A DNA stretch of 64,000 bases from Chelonoidis abingdonii (taxonomy: Eukaryota > Chordata > Testudines > Testudinidae). Shown here one piece after another: positions 11,097-22,504 of the stretch. The notes under the pieces are model-generated. The model saw only the letters and a program-made list of their open reading frames with translations, was not told the DNA's origin and did not search any database. The position numbers were made by a program, and so were the translations under genes. The stretch is from positions 49,869,957 to 49,933,956 of the forward strand of contig NC_133769.1 in assembly GCF_003597395.2 (NCBI RefSeq), given 5' to 3'. Numbering within the stretch: position 1 is the first letter of the stretch; each line of letters starts with the position of its first letter.

Positions 11097-11500
11097 CTAG
11101 GGCCATCTCCAGTTCATGCTTTCTCTGTTTGTCCCTCTCTTCACTTTCTTTCTGTTGTTTTCCATTTCCTTGTGTAGGCTGCTCTCTCTGTCTTTTTTAT
11201 TTCCTCTCTCTGTTTTTTGAAGGCTGCTCTTTCTTGTTCTTGTTGTAATCTGCCTTTTGGTTGCTTTTTTCTCTGTTGTAAGCTTCCTGTTGGGCTGCTT
11301 GTTCTCTTTGTAAGCAGCTGTCCTTTTTTTTTCTCTCATCTCCATCTTGGAGTCTTTTTTCCATGTCTCGCTTGTGATCGGCTGCTTTTGTTTGTTCCTC
11401 TGCCTCTAGTCTCGCGCGTTCCTGCTTTAGGGCATGTTTGGAACTCATGGTTTCTGTTTTCTTGTGTTGTGGTGCCCTCTGGTGTTTGTTGTCTGAATTG
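11097..11500 (-). pseudogene. Gag N-terminal charged region (degraded)
   Basis: A lysine/glutamate/glutamine-rich frame begins MSSKHALKQERARLEAEEQT and continues through repeated QAAQQEAY-type stretches, suggesting a coiled coil. The plus strand is correspondingly T/C-rich. It lies between the 5' LTR leader and the SCAN-like gag part, with frameshifts between them. Confidence 0.6.
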
Positions 11501-11817
11501 CTGGCTTTCTGTCTCTTGAAATTTGCCTAGCAACTGGCTTTGACTTGCTCTGGCTCTGTTTGATAGGCAATTGAACCAAACAAAAGCTACTGTATTACCT
11601 GTGTGCGTTTGCTGGCTGGGATACTTACTTAAGTCCCAATTGTTTAACAAAAGACCTGTAATGGTTCTCTTAATGACTCTGCTAAAATGCAAGCTGCTAA
11701 AAGCAGGCAGAAAAAAAAACTTCTCTCTGGCTACTTTTAAAACCAACCCCTTCTCCCTGCTAATCCCTAGCAGGAAAAAAGAAAAATAATGTAGCTACTG
11801 GCTTCTGGATTCGTACT

Positions 11818-11837
11818 TCCCATAACCGCTGCCTCCA
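11818..11837 (-). promoter_or_regulatory. Candidate primer binding site of the Gmr1-like element
   Basis: Directly inside the 5' LTR the minus strand begins TGGAGGCAGCGG. TGG is the usual start of a tRNA-complementary primer site; TGGAGG would suit a tRNA-Gln type, but the match beyond six bases is poor. Confidence 0.4.
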
Positions 11838-12866
11838 TGTGGTAAACGTCTGTCTCAAATCTGGACTTAGCGTTCAAAATCTGAGTGTTTACTGTGAACC
11901 TCCCCCAAGCTTATACCCAGCTTGGATCTTATTTCGCTGCCACCAGATAAGATTTAGGCTTTTATCAGCCTGGGGTTTCCTTGGTTACCCCCTCTGGCCT
12001 CCCCAACTTTCCCTGGGGGACCCCCCAAGACCCAGACCCCTGGGGTCTCCCTATCTCATCATCCCCCCCCTCCCTTTTCCCTGGGTGAGCCTGGGCGATG
12101 CTATACTTAACTCCTTGAATGCAAAACCAAGAGAGCTATTTACCTCCCCGAGGCTATGCATTCAAAGCTAGTCACAGCTAACACACCAAGAGATTCACCC
12201 CTCCCTTGTCTCGTAGCAGTAACTAGAGAAAAAACCTCAAACACAAGAGAACAGAGTGATTCTTTCTCTCTTTTTCCCGCCCTGGGGACAATAGGAAAGT
12301 CAACACAGATGTTGGGCTTTCCCTCCCCCCCCTGTGTCCAGAAATGAGGGAACAGATACCTGGTACAGAAATTTTCTATCCCTTTGCCTCACTAGGAAAA
12401 GAAACTCCCACAAGTTTTAAAAAGAAACTTTATATAAAAAAAAAAAAGAAAGAAAATACAGAACAATAATACTGCATTAAGAAATTCAATACAGGCTCTT
12501 GCTTATAAGAAAATAGGAATAAACAGTCTGATTTAAAAGATAGCCCAATTAAACCAGTCCAGCAAATCAACACCCATGTAAATACAAATCAAAGCACATC
12601 ACAGCCGATTACTTTGTTTCCTTTTGTACTCACAGATGTTTAGTAGAATATTTGAAAGAAGATGGAGTTAGAAGAAAAGCTTGTTTACTCACAGCCGAGG
12701 AAAAAAAAAAGACCCAGAACAAAGCCAAAAACCTCCAGAGGTTCCCACCCTTACTTTTGAAAAATCCGGTTTCCTGATTGGTCCTCTGGTCAGGTGTTTG
12801 GTTCCCTTTGTAAACCCTTTACAGTAAAAGAAAATTAACCCTTACCTTACCTATCTACTTATGACA
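11838..12866 (-). repeat. 5' LTR of the Gmr1-like element
   Basis: 1029 bp, homologous to 5616-6636, with TG..CA ends and the right-hand duplication CGCCT at 12867-12871. In minus orientation it begins TGTCATAAGTAGATAGG and ends GTTTACCACA. Promoter and polyadenylation activity are expected of an LTR but cannot be judged here. Confidence 0.93.
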
Positions 12867-12871
12867 CGCCT

Positions 12872-14270
12872 GCCCAGCACTCCTGCTGGGGTCAGGGTGG
12901 GGGTGTAGGGGCTTGTCCCACTCCACCTGTTCAGCACTCTTGACGGGGAGCAAGGGAAGCCCTTGTGCCCTGACCCTACTCCTCAGCAGGAGCGCCAGGC
13001 AGGTGGAGCAGGCAAGCACCCTTGAGGATGGGCGAGCATCCTGTGGTGGGGGTGGGGTACAGAGCAGGCTCCAGCCACCAGACAGCACCCTTGGTCCAGG
13101 TGCAGGACTCAGCCCATCAGGGGGCTGGTGTGCTGCCCCTACTCCAGTGCCCTGGTGGAGCTGCAGCAGCCAGTGCATCCCACCCACTCCTAGCCAAGCA
13201 TAGGTATGGAAACCCCTCTCCAGTGTCAGCCGGTTGCATCTCTGTGCTTTGTAGCTGATCCCTCACTGCACTAAGTGCGGAGGCCACCTGTCCCTGCTGG
13301 GGGTCTGCTCCTAGTCCGTCCCCTCTCTGCTGAGGGTACGTCCCATCACCAGCTGCCTGCGTCGCTGCAGGTTCAGCAGGGAGTGGTCCCTGTCAGAGCC
13401 TGGCTCCAGCCCTCCTCCGATTGCCAGCCCCTGTGGCTGTTCCCTTAGTAGAGGCTTTGGCAGGACAGTGACCCCCACTCCGGTGGGAAGCTGGGAAGTC
13501 AGCACCAGGGACAAGATTGGTGATGCTGGGCAAAGCCCTGGCAGGATCCTGCCAGTCTCTCCCGGGTGCCAGGTCAGAACAGGGCTGCTCCCTTCCCTCC
13601 CTGCTGGACAGACTATCCTTCTCTGTCTCTGCTCACAGAGCAGAGGGCCCCTTTAAGTTACAGGGCCCCTTCAAGCAGAGCAGTAACCCCCTAGTACTGA
13701 GACACCCCCTCCCCTGTGCAACTGGGCACAGGCTCTGGGCTTGGAAGGGATTCTTATCCTAAAGATATCGCCACTTGCATGCAGGCTGTTCTAATATTAT
13801 TGTGGCTTGTGCCCTGACCCCGCTCCCTGGCAGGAGCCCGTTCCCAGGTAGGAGCACTGGGCAGGCAGGGAGAGCCCCCGCACCCTGACCCCATTACCCT
13901 GGCAGGAGTGCTGGGAGGTGGTGGTGGAAGGGGGAATGCAGGCAGGAGTGGGGAGGGGCCCCCAACTTACTGTGGCCCAGGCCCCACAATATCTTAATCC
14001 TCGTCTGTGCCCGAAGCCCCTGCAATGATCAAGTGAGATACAGCCATTTAGTTTTGGGGCCATACCTAGATTATCTTTAATCTCCTTCCCATCCACACTG
14101 CACTTATCTTTCTGGAGTCTCTTTTTATTCATATAACATATCTCTTATTTATTTTAATTTCCTTGGCAAGAGCTAATTCTGCTTGACTTTTAGCAATTCT
14201 CATTCTACATTTTCTAACCTTCACAGAATTCTTTGCTGATCAGTCCCTTTTTTCCATTTTCTGGGGGCTT
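12872..14270. other. GC-rich intergenic sequence with short repeats, no gene
   Basis: CCTGACCCCxCTCC...GGCAGGAG-type motifs recur around 12960, 13810 and 13890 and also just left of the Gypsy element, so the Gypsy element seems to have landed in this repeat. Reading frames of 60-110 codons on both strands follow from the high GC content. I see no exon. Confidence 0.6.
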
Positions 14271-14665
14271 GCTGCTTACTCCTAGTAAGCTTTTTCAGAT
14301 GGTGATTTATCCAGCTTGGTCTGGAGCCTTTCCCTACATGTGTTTTTCCCCCTTGCTTGGATGCAAATTTCAGATAGTTTTAGTATAGTTGATTTGAAGA
14401 CATTCAAAGCTTCCTCTGGTTTTAAGTCCTTGAGCTTTTCAGTCCAGTTGACTTCTTTAACTAATTTCCTTAATTTTCCAAAGTCTGCCATTTTGAATTA
14501 ACAGACCATAGCTGACAACCTGGTTTTGATTATCCTTCCATTTAATTTAAACTGGATGAACTTGTGATCACTCGATCCAAGGTTATTTCCTCCTACTGGC
14601 TCATCTGGTAACATTTTGATAAAGAAAACTGTCATCTGTCACATTCAGGAATAACTGTGCCCTAT
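14270..14665 (-). mobile_element. LINE endonuclease C-terminus fragment (CR1/L3-like ORF2)
   Basis: The minus strand reads GSSDHKFIQFKLNGRIIKTR at about 14530-14590, containing the SDH signature that ends AP-type endonucleases of non-LTR retrotransposons. After a stop it continues MADFGKLRKLVKEVNWTEKL and a helical linker (14282-14491) that in CR1-type LINEs leads to the reverse transcriptase. The fragment is isolated and contains one stop. Confidence 0.75.
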
Positions 14666-16680
14666 TGCTATTAGTAGCATATAGTCTCGAATCTATAGAT
14701 GGGAAGTTAAAATCTCACATTATGACACAATCCACAGTGGTACTTCTCTCTCTAATAACATTAAAGAGATCTCTATCCATATCTGGTCTGATCCTGGGGT
14801 GCAAGAGGGGGCCTATAGCAGACCCCTAATAGCACAACAGCTTTTACAATCCTTAGCTACAGTGATTTTTAACCCAAACAGATACTGTTTTGCCCATATT
14901 ATTGCTTATTTCTTTACAGTTTATTGTATCTTTGATGTACATTACTCAACCATTATCTTTCTTTCTTTAACTGCCCAGACTCTGCATTTGTGTACATTGT
15001 TTCCCTTGGACCTCACCCAGTTTTCTAGCTGGGTTAGATGTAGTCCTTTCACTAACTGTGACTACTTGTCCAATCAATATTTGTATTTTCTTTCTCCATG
15101 CTGTCCGTGCTATTACTTCTGAGGTGTTCCAATGTCTCTTACTATAGCTTCATTTAGTTGATTTTCCTCCTCCTGGGTATTGATGGCAGGAGTGGAGAGT
15201 TCAGGAGTCTCTCCCAACCTTCTCTCTTCATCTCCTAGTTTAAAGACCTGATCAGTCATGCCAGACTTGATCCCAAAAGATTAGTACCCCAGGTACTCAA
15301 GTGGAATCTATCAGTTGAGAAGAGTCTTCTTTCTGTGAATGCTTCCCAATGATCGATCATCTCAAACTTTCCTCATAGCACCAATCCATGAGCCATCCAT
15401 TGATCTTCATTATCTTATCATGCCTTCGCCCTCCTTCTTTAGGGACTGGAAGCATTCTGCTGAAAATCACCTGAGCTTCCACTTCCTTAAGTGTCCCACG
15501 CACCCAAGCGTAGTCATCCTTGATCCATTATCTTCATTGAATGGTGGCTAGAATTCCCATCAGCTTCAGAGTTGTGTGTGATTGGCTATAGATCAAAGAC
15601 ACACCTGCAGGTAGCCACTGTGCTCCAGCATAACATTATTGACAGAATCAATGACGCTCGGCTCCTCCAGATGTTTTATTTATGTATTCAGATATTGAGG
15701 GAATGCTAAAAGACACTCCACATGCCTTGCACCCATCCTTTGAATGCCTTTCAGGTACATTTAAAAACACCATCACAGGCATTACAAAACATAAAGCATC
15801 CAATGCAACAGTGCTTCTCCTTCCTACCTCCCATCATTTACTTACCATTCATGTGACCAGTACAGCTTAAATCAACATTGCACTTTCCCACCCTCAACCT
15901 AGTATGTCCATCGCTTCATGTTCAGACGTGGAATTTACAATGTATCCAGAAGGTCAAAAGACTGGGGCTAAGAAGGGGAATGGGGAATGAGGAAGAGAGT
16001 TATTCAGATCTCAGGGAAGTAGAGCATTCCAAAGGAAAGGATCCTTACAGAGAATGTTCCTTCAGTAACTTTTATAGCTGCTGACATTTCTGTGCCAGTA
16101 TGTGACCACCGAGACCTAAACATTAGTGATGGTAAATAAATACATAACAGAAAAAAGCAACAATATTAAACTACAAAAGATGACATCGGGCATCTCAAGC
16201 AGTGAAAACCTCTGATCTCATCTTCTTCTGTAATTTCCTGATTGTGGCTGAATGTGTGAACAATGAACAAAGATTCTATATCATCATTCAGGCATTTAAA
16301 AAAAAAAAAAAAGGAGGAGGGGGGCTAGTTTTCACTCAAATGAAACAACTCTATAAACTGAATTCATGCTGAAAACTATCTCAGTGATTACATTGCTAGC
16401 ATATGCCACATTTTATGAATGAGTCTGTTTTATAACATCTACTCGGCAGAATGAGCACATAAATATTGCAGATATTATCTTAACTAAGCATTGCATAAAG
16501 CCTGGACATTTCCTAGTGTATTTTTAATATGGGCTATTAACCCCTAATGGACATTCATTTTTCAATGGCATGAAGGTATTATTAATTATTATTATTATTT
16601 TAACCTCCTTGGAGTTTTATTCTGCAAAATATAGGACCAAATAATCCTCTACAGAGAAGGATAAAATCCTGCATATTCCA
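14666..16680. other. Intergenic sequence, probably old repeats
   Basis: The sequence at 14670-15560 may be further decayed LINE, but I find no motif. An A-run at 16301-16313 and AT-rich stretches follow. No gene is recognised. Confidence 0.5.
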
Positions 16681-16875
16681 GCAAGAGAGCCATAGCATAT
16701 CAGGATTGGAAGGGACTTCAGGAGGTCATCTAATCCAACCCCTTGCTCAAAGCAGGACCAATCCCCAGACAGATTTTTGCCCCAATCCCTAAATAGCCTC
16801 CTCAAAGATCAAACCCACAATACCAGGTTTAGCAGCCCAATGCTCAAACCACTGAGCTATCCCTCTCCCCACGGA
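16681..16875 (-). mobile_element. Cry-type tRNA-derived SINE, minus orientation
   Basis: Read on the minus strand it begins GAGAGGGATAGCTCAGTGGT, a tRNA-like head with A-box TAGCTCAGTGG, and ends in a CR1-like tail (ACCTCCTGAAGTCCCTTCC complement at 16690-16725). This SINE type is known from cryptodiran turtles, with a 3' tail shared with CR1. A plus-oriented copy lies at 55603-55795. Confidence 0.85.
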
Positions 16876-17067
16876 TAGGGAGAGCTGCTTTGGCACAATT
16901 ACTACTATGCAGGGCTGGGGATTTGAGTTGATGGAGAGACAGGCCAGGATTAATAATTAAGACCCAGAAACCTCCTGGTACCAACTGGCATAGGGGTACA
17001 AGGATCCCCTGGATGCACCAAAAGAGGTTATGTAAGGGTTCTATTTAAAGCATGTGTCATACTGGTC

Positions 17068-17450
17068 ATCATGATTAGGGCTCCGTGTCTGTCCTGGAGA
17101 TCGTGGTTCTGTGACCTCTGTGACTTCTGCAGGGGCCAGTGTGGCTGATCCCAGGCCCGCTCAAGCAGCTGGCACCAGGGCCAGCTGCTCAGGTGGCCGT
17201 GGGACAGCCACACCAGCCACTGCTGGAGTGGCCCTGGGGACAGTCACACCAGCTGCTGCTCTGATGGCTCTGGGCAGTGGTCCCTGGCCGGCCAGAGCAG
17301 CCCCTGGCAGCTAGTGCTGCTGGCCCCAAGTGCCCCCATTACTCCACCCCGAACAGCACCCCTCTCCTCAAGATTTTTTGTATATTGCCCATGACCTGGC
17401 CATGACTTTTACTAAAAGTACCTTGACTAAACTGTAGCCTTAATCATGAT
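17068..17450. mobile_element. hAT-like non-autonomous element with 8-bp duplication
   Basis: The element covers 17076-17442, with TAGGGCTCCGTG at one end and the inverted TGTAGCCTTA at the other. It is flanked by ATCATGAT at 17068-17075 and 17443-17450. The GC-rich interior has no coding capacity. Confidence 0.85.
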
Positions 17451-19605
17451 TCTTGTGAAGTGGATGTGCAGATAATGTTTAAGGAGTTATGTATGTCTGC
17501 TGAAAGTTATGTTCTTAAAGTAGGTAAATTAAGACAGGTAACTAGGTGAGAAACAGATTCCAGGTAGGAAGGGGTTACTAAACACTTATCTGTCTGGCAG
17601 ATCTTCGTGTATTGTATACCTCTGAGCCAACTCAATTGGTGTAAAAACAATGACTGTTCTTGGAGACACGGTCTGTTTGCTGTCCGGGCCAGGTACAGGC
17701 CTGAGGATTTACAAAGACAAAGGAACCCCAAGATGAGTCTCTGAAGTTCTGTAACTGCGTAAGAGAAGTGGAGAGGGGACAAGATTTCATGCTTTGGAGT
17801 GGGAAGAGAAGCTGTCAGCAGGCTTGATCTTATGAAAGGAGTGTCTCAGTCATCCTAGTTGAGAACGCTAGGAAAAACACTAGGGATAAGCTAGTCTGTA
17901 GGAGACAGAGGAATGTCTTGTGTGTTATGTTTAGGCTATAGAATGAGTGCCGTGAGTTTGTTTTAGATGCAACTTCTTGTTTTCAGTAGTCTGAGTTAGT
18001 ATCATTTGCTTTCATAAACTTCATTCTTGTTTTCGCTATATCTAAGTGATGGGTGTTAAGTGCAGTGGTGAGTCTGAGGTGAAACTAGCAAGCTGGTGAG
18101 TTTTTTTCATTTGGGAGTAGAGAAGCTGAGAGTTCTGTGAGCATTCAGTGCAAGAGAGACGCTTGGAGAACTCGGGAGTTGGTGGGTGCCTATTGCTAAC
18201 TTGTACAGAGAGTGAGGCCTGTGGAGGCCTGGAAGGTAGGGCTTGTGTTGTCAGAGGCTGGTGGAGTCCAGGAGCTGACCCACAGACATCCTCACGGTAA
18301 GGGCAAGTGGTAGTGAGGTGCCTCATAATCCTACATACCCCTTGGAAGCATCACAACATCCCAGGCTTTGGAAAACCATCTGCCAGTTTGTTGGAACTTG
18401 ATGTGACTTTCATTCTGACCAGTTTTGCTGTCAGTATCTATATGTTTACACTAATGTACATGTCTATTCACCATTAAGTTCAAACGGTCTCCATACTCAC
18501 ATTACAAACTTCCACTCAGCTTTCTTATTTAAATTATGCTTCAGTTTTAGAGCCGTAAGTGTGATGAGTGAGTAGAGGCCTCCCTAGCCTGAAGTAGTTT
18601 TTTGTGGCTTAATAAGTCAGTAAGCCCCCCTGTCAACGTGTACAAAGCATTCCCTTTGGCACAGGCTCCGTATCCTAAAGTTTTTGGCAGTAGCACTTAT
18701 TACACTCCAGGGGAGCATTTTCAAATCTCATTTATTCTGAGGAGAGGTTCAAATGTACTTGGTAATTAAAACTGGCAAATTTTAATCTCTTGTCAAAACC
18801 AGACAAGTTAGCTCTACTTTTGGTTTCAAGGAGGGAGAGATTTAGGGTCAAATCATCCCTATCTAGGTTATACCACTCATGGAGTTTCCTGTGTATCATT
18901 CTGTTGGGAGCCACCTCCCTTCCTGGAATTGATAGGGGATTCAGACAGTAGCCCGGTGTGCAAGGATTACCCCTGATTCCACCTGACCTTTTAGTTCCAC
19001 AGAGTTTCCCTGAAAGGCTGTGGCAGGGTCAAGGTCTATGCCCCTAAAGAGAAACTTCACAAAACTCCTCTGAGGGTTCACATTTATTTTTATGTTATGT
19101 TACATCCAAGACCACAAAAGTCCAAACTCCATCTCAGTCTCTGGCCACATTCTCCTCATATATCTTACATCCTTGAACACCTATCTTTTCCTGATTTACA
19201 GAGATGGGGCCAAATTTCACCTCAAGTTACTCATATGATTTATGAGGGTAGAATTTGTCGCATAGATTAAATTCTTTTTAAGCTGTTTTAAAGATTCCTA
19301 AGCCTTACTAATCCAGGAAACTGTAATAGAAATATTGGCATACATTCTTATATAAATTAAGTTATATACGCCAATTAGAATGATATTATCAAATTAATAT
19401 TTCAACAATAACGAACCTGCAAGAATACCAGTGGAAGGGAGAGAAACATCAGCATGCAACACCTAGCCAGCTCAGTGTGGTGGTAGAGTATTGCCAGTTC
19501 CCTTGTTTTTAGTAGAAACTTTATTGTATTTTTATTTCATTTATTAAGTGTCTACTGTAAAATATAAAAGCTGTGTAAAAGGGCTGAGTAAACATTACAT
19601 TAAAA
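17451..19605. other. Intergenic sequence, nothing recognised
   Basis: There is no clear transposon end, RNA gene or exon. Frames of 60-94 codons have no recognisable content. Confidence 0.5.
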
Positions 19606-19609
19606 ACAT

Positions 19610-19672
19610 GGGTGAAATCCTGGCACCATTTAAGTCAATGGCAAAACTTCAGTGCAGTCAGGATTTCACCCC
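19610..19672. repeat. Small palindromic repeat
   Basis: GGTGAAATCCTGGCACCATT is mirrored by CAGTCAGGATTTCACC around a core AAGTCAATGGCAAAACTTC. Related short palindromes occur at 25378-25456, 32021-32112 and 42380-42432, suggesting a MITE-like family. Confidence 0.6.
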
Positions 19673-20437
19673 TTGGTTTCTAACCTCTTGGCTTTTGTGG
19701 GCTTGATTTCTCAAACCTTAGACCGCTTTCATGTTAGCTTTTGCACTAATGTGCCAGAACTGCAGATGGTATTAACTTTAATGGAGCTATGCCAATTTAG
19801 GCCAGCTGAAGATCTGCCCCACTATCTTATGTGCATGATATAAAGAAAGTTACTAGAGCACATAACCAAGGGTGTTAGTCTTGTGATTCTGGTGTCCTTT
19901 TAGCAGAGTCACAAACTTCAAGTCTTAACAAATCATGAGAAGGAAGCAGAGGAATGCATTACAAATCTGGTATTTCAGCTAAGTACTTCATTCTGCTATA
20001 CATTGTAATGCAACAGACTGATGACACTGCCATTGATTTTTGACTACAGTAAAATCTCCAGATTCATCAAGAAGTTTTAGATGACTTTTTCCAGTGCAAT
20101 CCTCAATCCCAACATGTAAGATGTACTAATGGAGAATAATTCAATGACATGAAAAATGGCAACACTATTAGTTGTATTGGGCTTATGACATAACAAAAGT
20201 GCACTTTCATTCTAAACCCTTATTTTCAATAACTTTTTTTTTTTTTTCAAAATTACCTTTGGGGTTGAAGTTGCTCATTCTTGTCCTCAGTCAACAAGTC
20301 AGATTTTCTCCAAACAAACTCTTCAGATATTTCTGAGTTAGAACACACAAATGTTGTTTTCAACCAATTAGACATTGATTTTTAACCCCTTAGTTAACTC
20401 AAAAATGGTTTGGATTTAAAACTTAGGCAAGTCACTT

Positions 20438-21017
20438 AGGCCAGGTCTACACTACAAAGTTCTGCAAGCATAACTATGCTGGTAAAGGGTGTGGAAAATA
20501 AGAGAAACAGCTGTGTGGCAAAACCCCCATGCAGATGCAGCTTATACAGGCAAAAGTGCCTGGCACAACATATGTCATTTAGGAAGGTGGTTTATGGTTT
20601 AACTCCTTTGGCCAGTATACGCTGCATCTCCATTAGGGGGCTTTGCCGGTATAGAAATAACAGTATATAGCTAGCTATACCAGCAAAACCTTTGCAGCTG
20701 TGATACTCAGATCTCAATGGTTCAGGAGCCAAATTAGCGATCAGCATTATCCAAGAGCCACAGTAGTGTGAATTAATTGTTTCATTTACTTACTCTGTCT
20801 CTCTCATAGCTATATATATCTATAAATCACAGCAAAATGACTGACCAAGAATTCTACAATTGGTTAATAACATAGTAAAAGCAGCCTAATGGTTAATAAT
20901 TAAATCACAGTGTTTTAATATCATGTGCTGCAAAGAGCTGCAGGAGACACATTAAAGAGCCACTTGCAGCTTGCGAGCCAGTCTGAGTATCACTGCTTTA
21001 CCACGTAGACTAGCTCA
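20438..21017. mobile_element. hAT-like element A, inserted in MIR and itself split
   Basis: The left end AGGCCAGGTCTACACTACAAA is inverted as GTAGACTAGCTC near 21005-21016. The element is cut at 20697/20996 by a second element. The outer duplication is too worn to state. Confidence 0.65.
20698..20995. mobile_element. hAT-like element B, inserted in element A
   Basis: The ends CTGTGATACTCAGA and TCTGAGTATCACTG are inverted repeats. The flanks CTTTGCAG (20690-20697) and CTTTACCA (20996-21003) may be a worn duplication (5 of 8 match). The right part reads as AGAGCCACTTGCAGCTTGCG. Confidence 0.75.
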
Positions 21018-21130
21018 TAGTCTCTCTGTGCCTCAGTTTCCTACTTGTACAATGGTGTCTAATACTGTAATAGTAATTCCTTACCTCACAGTGGTTTTGT
21101 GAGGAAAAACACTGTAAAGATTGTGAAGAG

Positions 21131-22220
21131 CTCAGATCCTATGGTAATAGGGCTATGTAAATACTGAGGATAGAGCTAGATAGTAGAAGTGTCTTAGAAA
21201 TAAGGAGTGTATTAAGAAATGAAATCAGTGCACAGCACCACAGGCTGTATGTTCTCTCTCTGCCTGTCTTCTTCAGTATTTATCAGATTCAGATTAGATA
21301 TCCAGTTTTACAGGTTATAGGGCTAAACCCTGGCCTTGACTTCATCTGCGGTCTGTGAGCACTCTGTGAGACCCTTCAGAGCAAGCCACATGGCACTTAA
21401 AGAGCTGCCTAACGTTTCCCCTTTGAATGTCTCAACCCTAGCCTGTTTTCTGCCAAACATTTCCCACCAATGCTATCACCAGCTCAGCTCCAGCATCAGT
21501 AGGCGCAATACAGAATAGACAGGCCAAGGGACCATTGGCATCTCAGGCACCGTTGCGCCAGGTCTACACAACGTAGGAGTTACAACTCTGGCAGCCACTG
21601 GTGCCTTATCAGTACTAGCACTTTCACCACTGCATACGTGAAATCAGAACCAGAATCAATGCCACCGAATTAGTGACTAAGGCACTTACCTCTTGCTGAA
21701 TACTGCATTCCTGCCCATGCTCCCAGTCATCCTGGAGATTGCTGTAACTGGGAGAAATCTAAGGGAAAAACACTTTGTTTCTCTGCTTTGTGCATCTGAC
21801 AGCACTTCAGCTGATTCCACCCATCTTAGAGCAGAATTAACTCCCACTCAGATAGCCACCTCGCTTAGAGAGGAGCATGCTAGAAAGTGTAGTGCTAATG
21901 TGGCCCTCCCTCTGTCGCCACTCTCCTCCCACCTCACAGAGCTCTCATTGACTTGGGGAATGAAGGGGGGGGGAAATGCAGCAGGAGAAATCCTCTCCCG
22001 TGCCCCTGACCTACAATCATGCCTAATTAACCTCTGACACTCCCTGACACAAATTGTCAGTGAGACCTGGAGCTTAGAGGGATTCAGGACTAGAGAAATC
22101 TAGTTACATTAAATAGGACAAAAATGTAAAAGATACAAACCTTCTTGCTCCAGAACAGAAGCTGAGCACCAAATGCTTACTGTCTGGAAGAGACTTACTA
22201 ATGGACAGGCTGTGCCACAA
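21131..22220. other. Intergenic sequence, mostly unassigned
   Basis: GCCAGGTCTACACAACGTAG at 21556-21576 resembles the end of element A and may be another hAT remnant. The 114-codon frame at 21693-22037 shows no domain. Confidence 0.5.
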
Positions 22221-22223
22221 TTG

Positions 22224-22345
22224 TCCATCATAGGGCATCTTGTGCCTTACTTTGAAGCACCTAGTACTGGCCATTCCTTGGGATCGGATACTGGACTAGA
22301 TGGACCATTTGTCTGATCCACTGTGGCAATCCCTATGTTTTTGTG
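22224..22345 (+). mobile_element. CR1 3' end fragment
   Basis: It contains GGATACTGGACTAGATGGAC and CTGATCCACTGTGGCAATCC, the typical terminal part of one CR1 family. The same ending occurs at 27630-27685 and 58380-58445. Confidence 0.8.
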
Positions 22346-22504
22346 TGTCTAAACTGTTCCCTCCCATTTACTCCCTCAGTCGAGTTTCACAAGTTTCCAA
22401 TCTCCCTGCTCATATTAGTGGAAAGGAACATAAAGGCCTATGTCATCTTAACAGTCAAATACAAATAGTAGTAACATGAATTATCGGCACACAGAATGTT
22501 ACAA

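Larger units (their letters stand above)
5616..12866 (-). mobile_element. Complete but decayed Ty3/Gypsy LTR retrotransposon, Gmr1-like
   Basis: The element is 7251 bp, flanked by a 5-bp duplication CGCCT (5611-5615 and 12867-12871). Both LTRs begin and end TG..CA, and a purine-rich tract borders the 3' LTR. Coding traces on the minus strand run, 5' to 3': charged gag N-terminus, SCAN-like gag domain, CCHC knuckle, DTG protease, acidic proline-rich linker, integrase zinc finger and core, reverse transcriptase, RNase H. Integrase before reverse transcriptase is the arrangement described for Gmr1-like Gypsy elements, resembling Copia order. Every domain is broken by frameshifts or stops, and the LTRs differ by many substitutions and indels, so it is an old, dead copy. 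Confidence 0.93.
20405..21130 (+). repeat. MIR/CORE-SINE-like copy interrupted by nested hAT elements
   Basis: Sequence before 20437 (TTAGGCAAGTCACTT) and after 21018 (TCTCTCTGTGCCTCAGTTTCC, then TTGTACAATGG) together form the familiar MIR segment. The two halves are separated by about 580 bp of hAT-like sequence. Confidence 0.75.

Noticed and set aside
12872..13790. CpG-island-like promoter
   Set aside because: High GC comes from CTGACCCC and GGCAGGAG repeats that also flank the Gypsy element, and CpG is sparse.
1..22500. CAPZA2, expected downstream of MET in amniotes
   Set aside because: I could not recognise its first exon or a CpG-island promoter; the GC-rich stretch at 12.9-14 kb looks like repeats. 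It probably lies outside the window.
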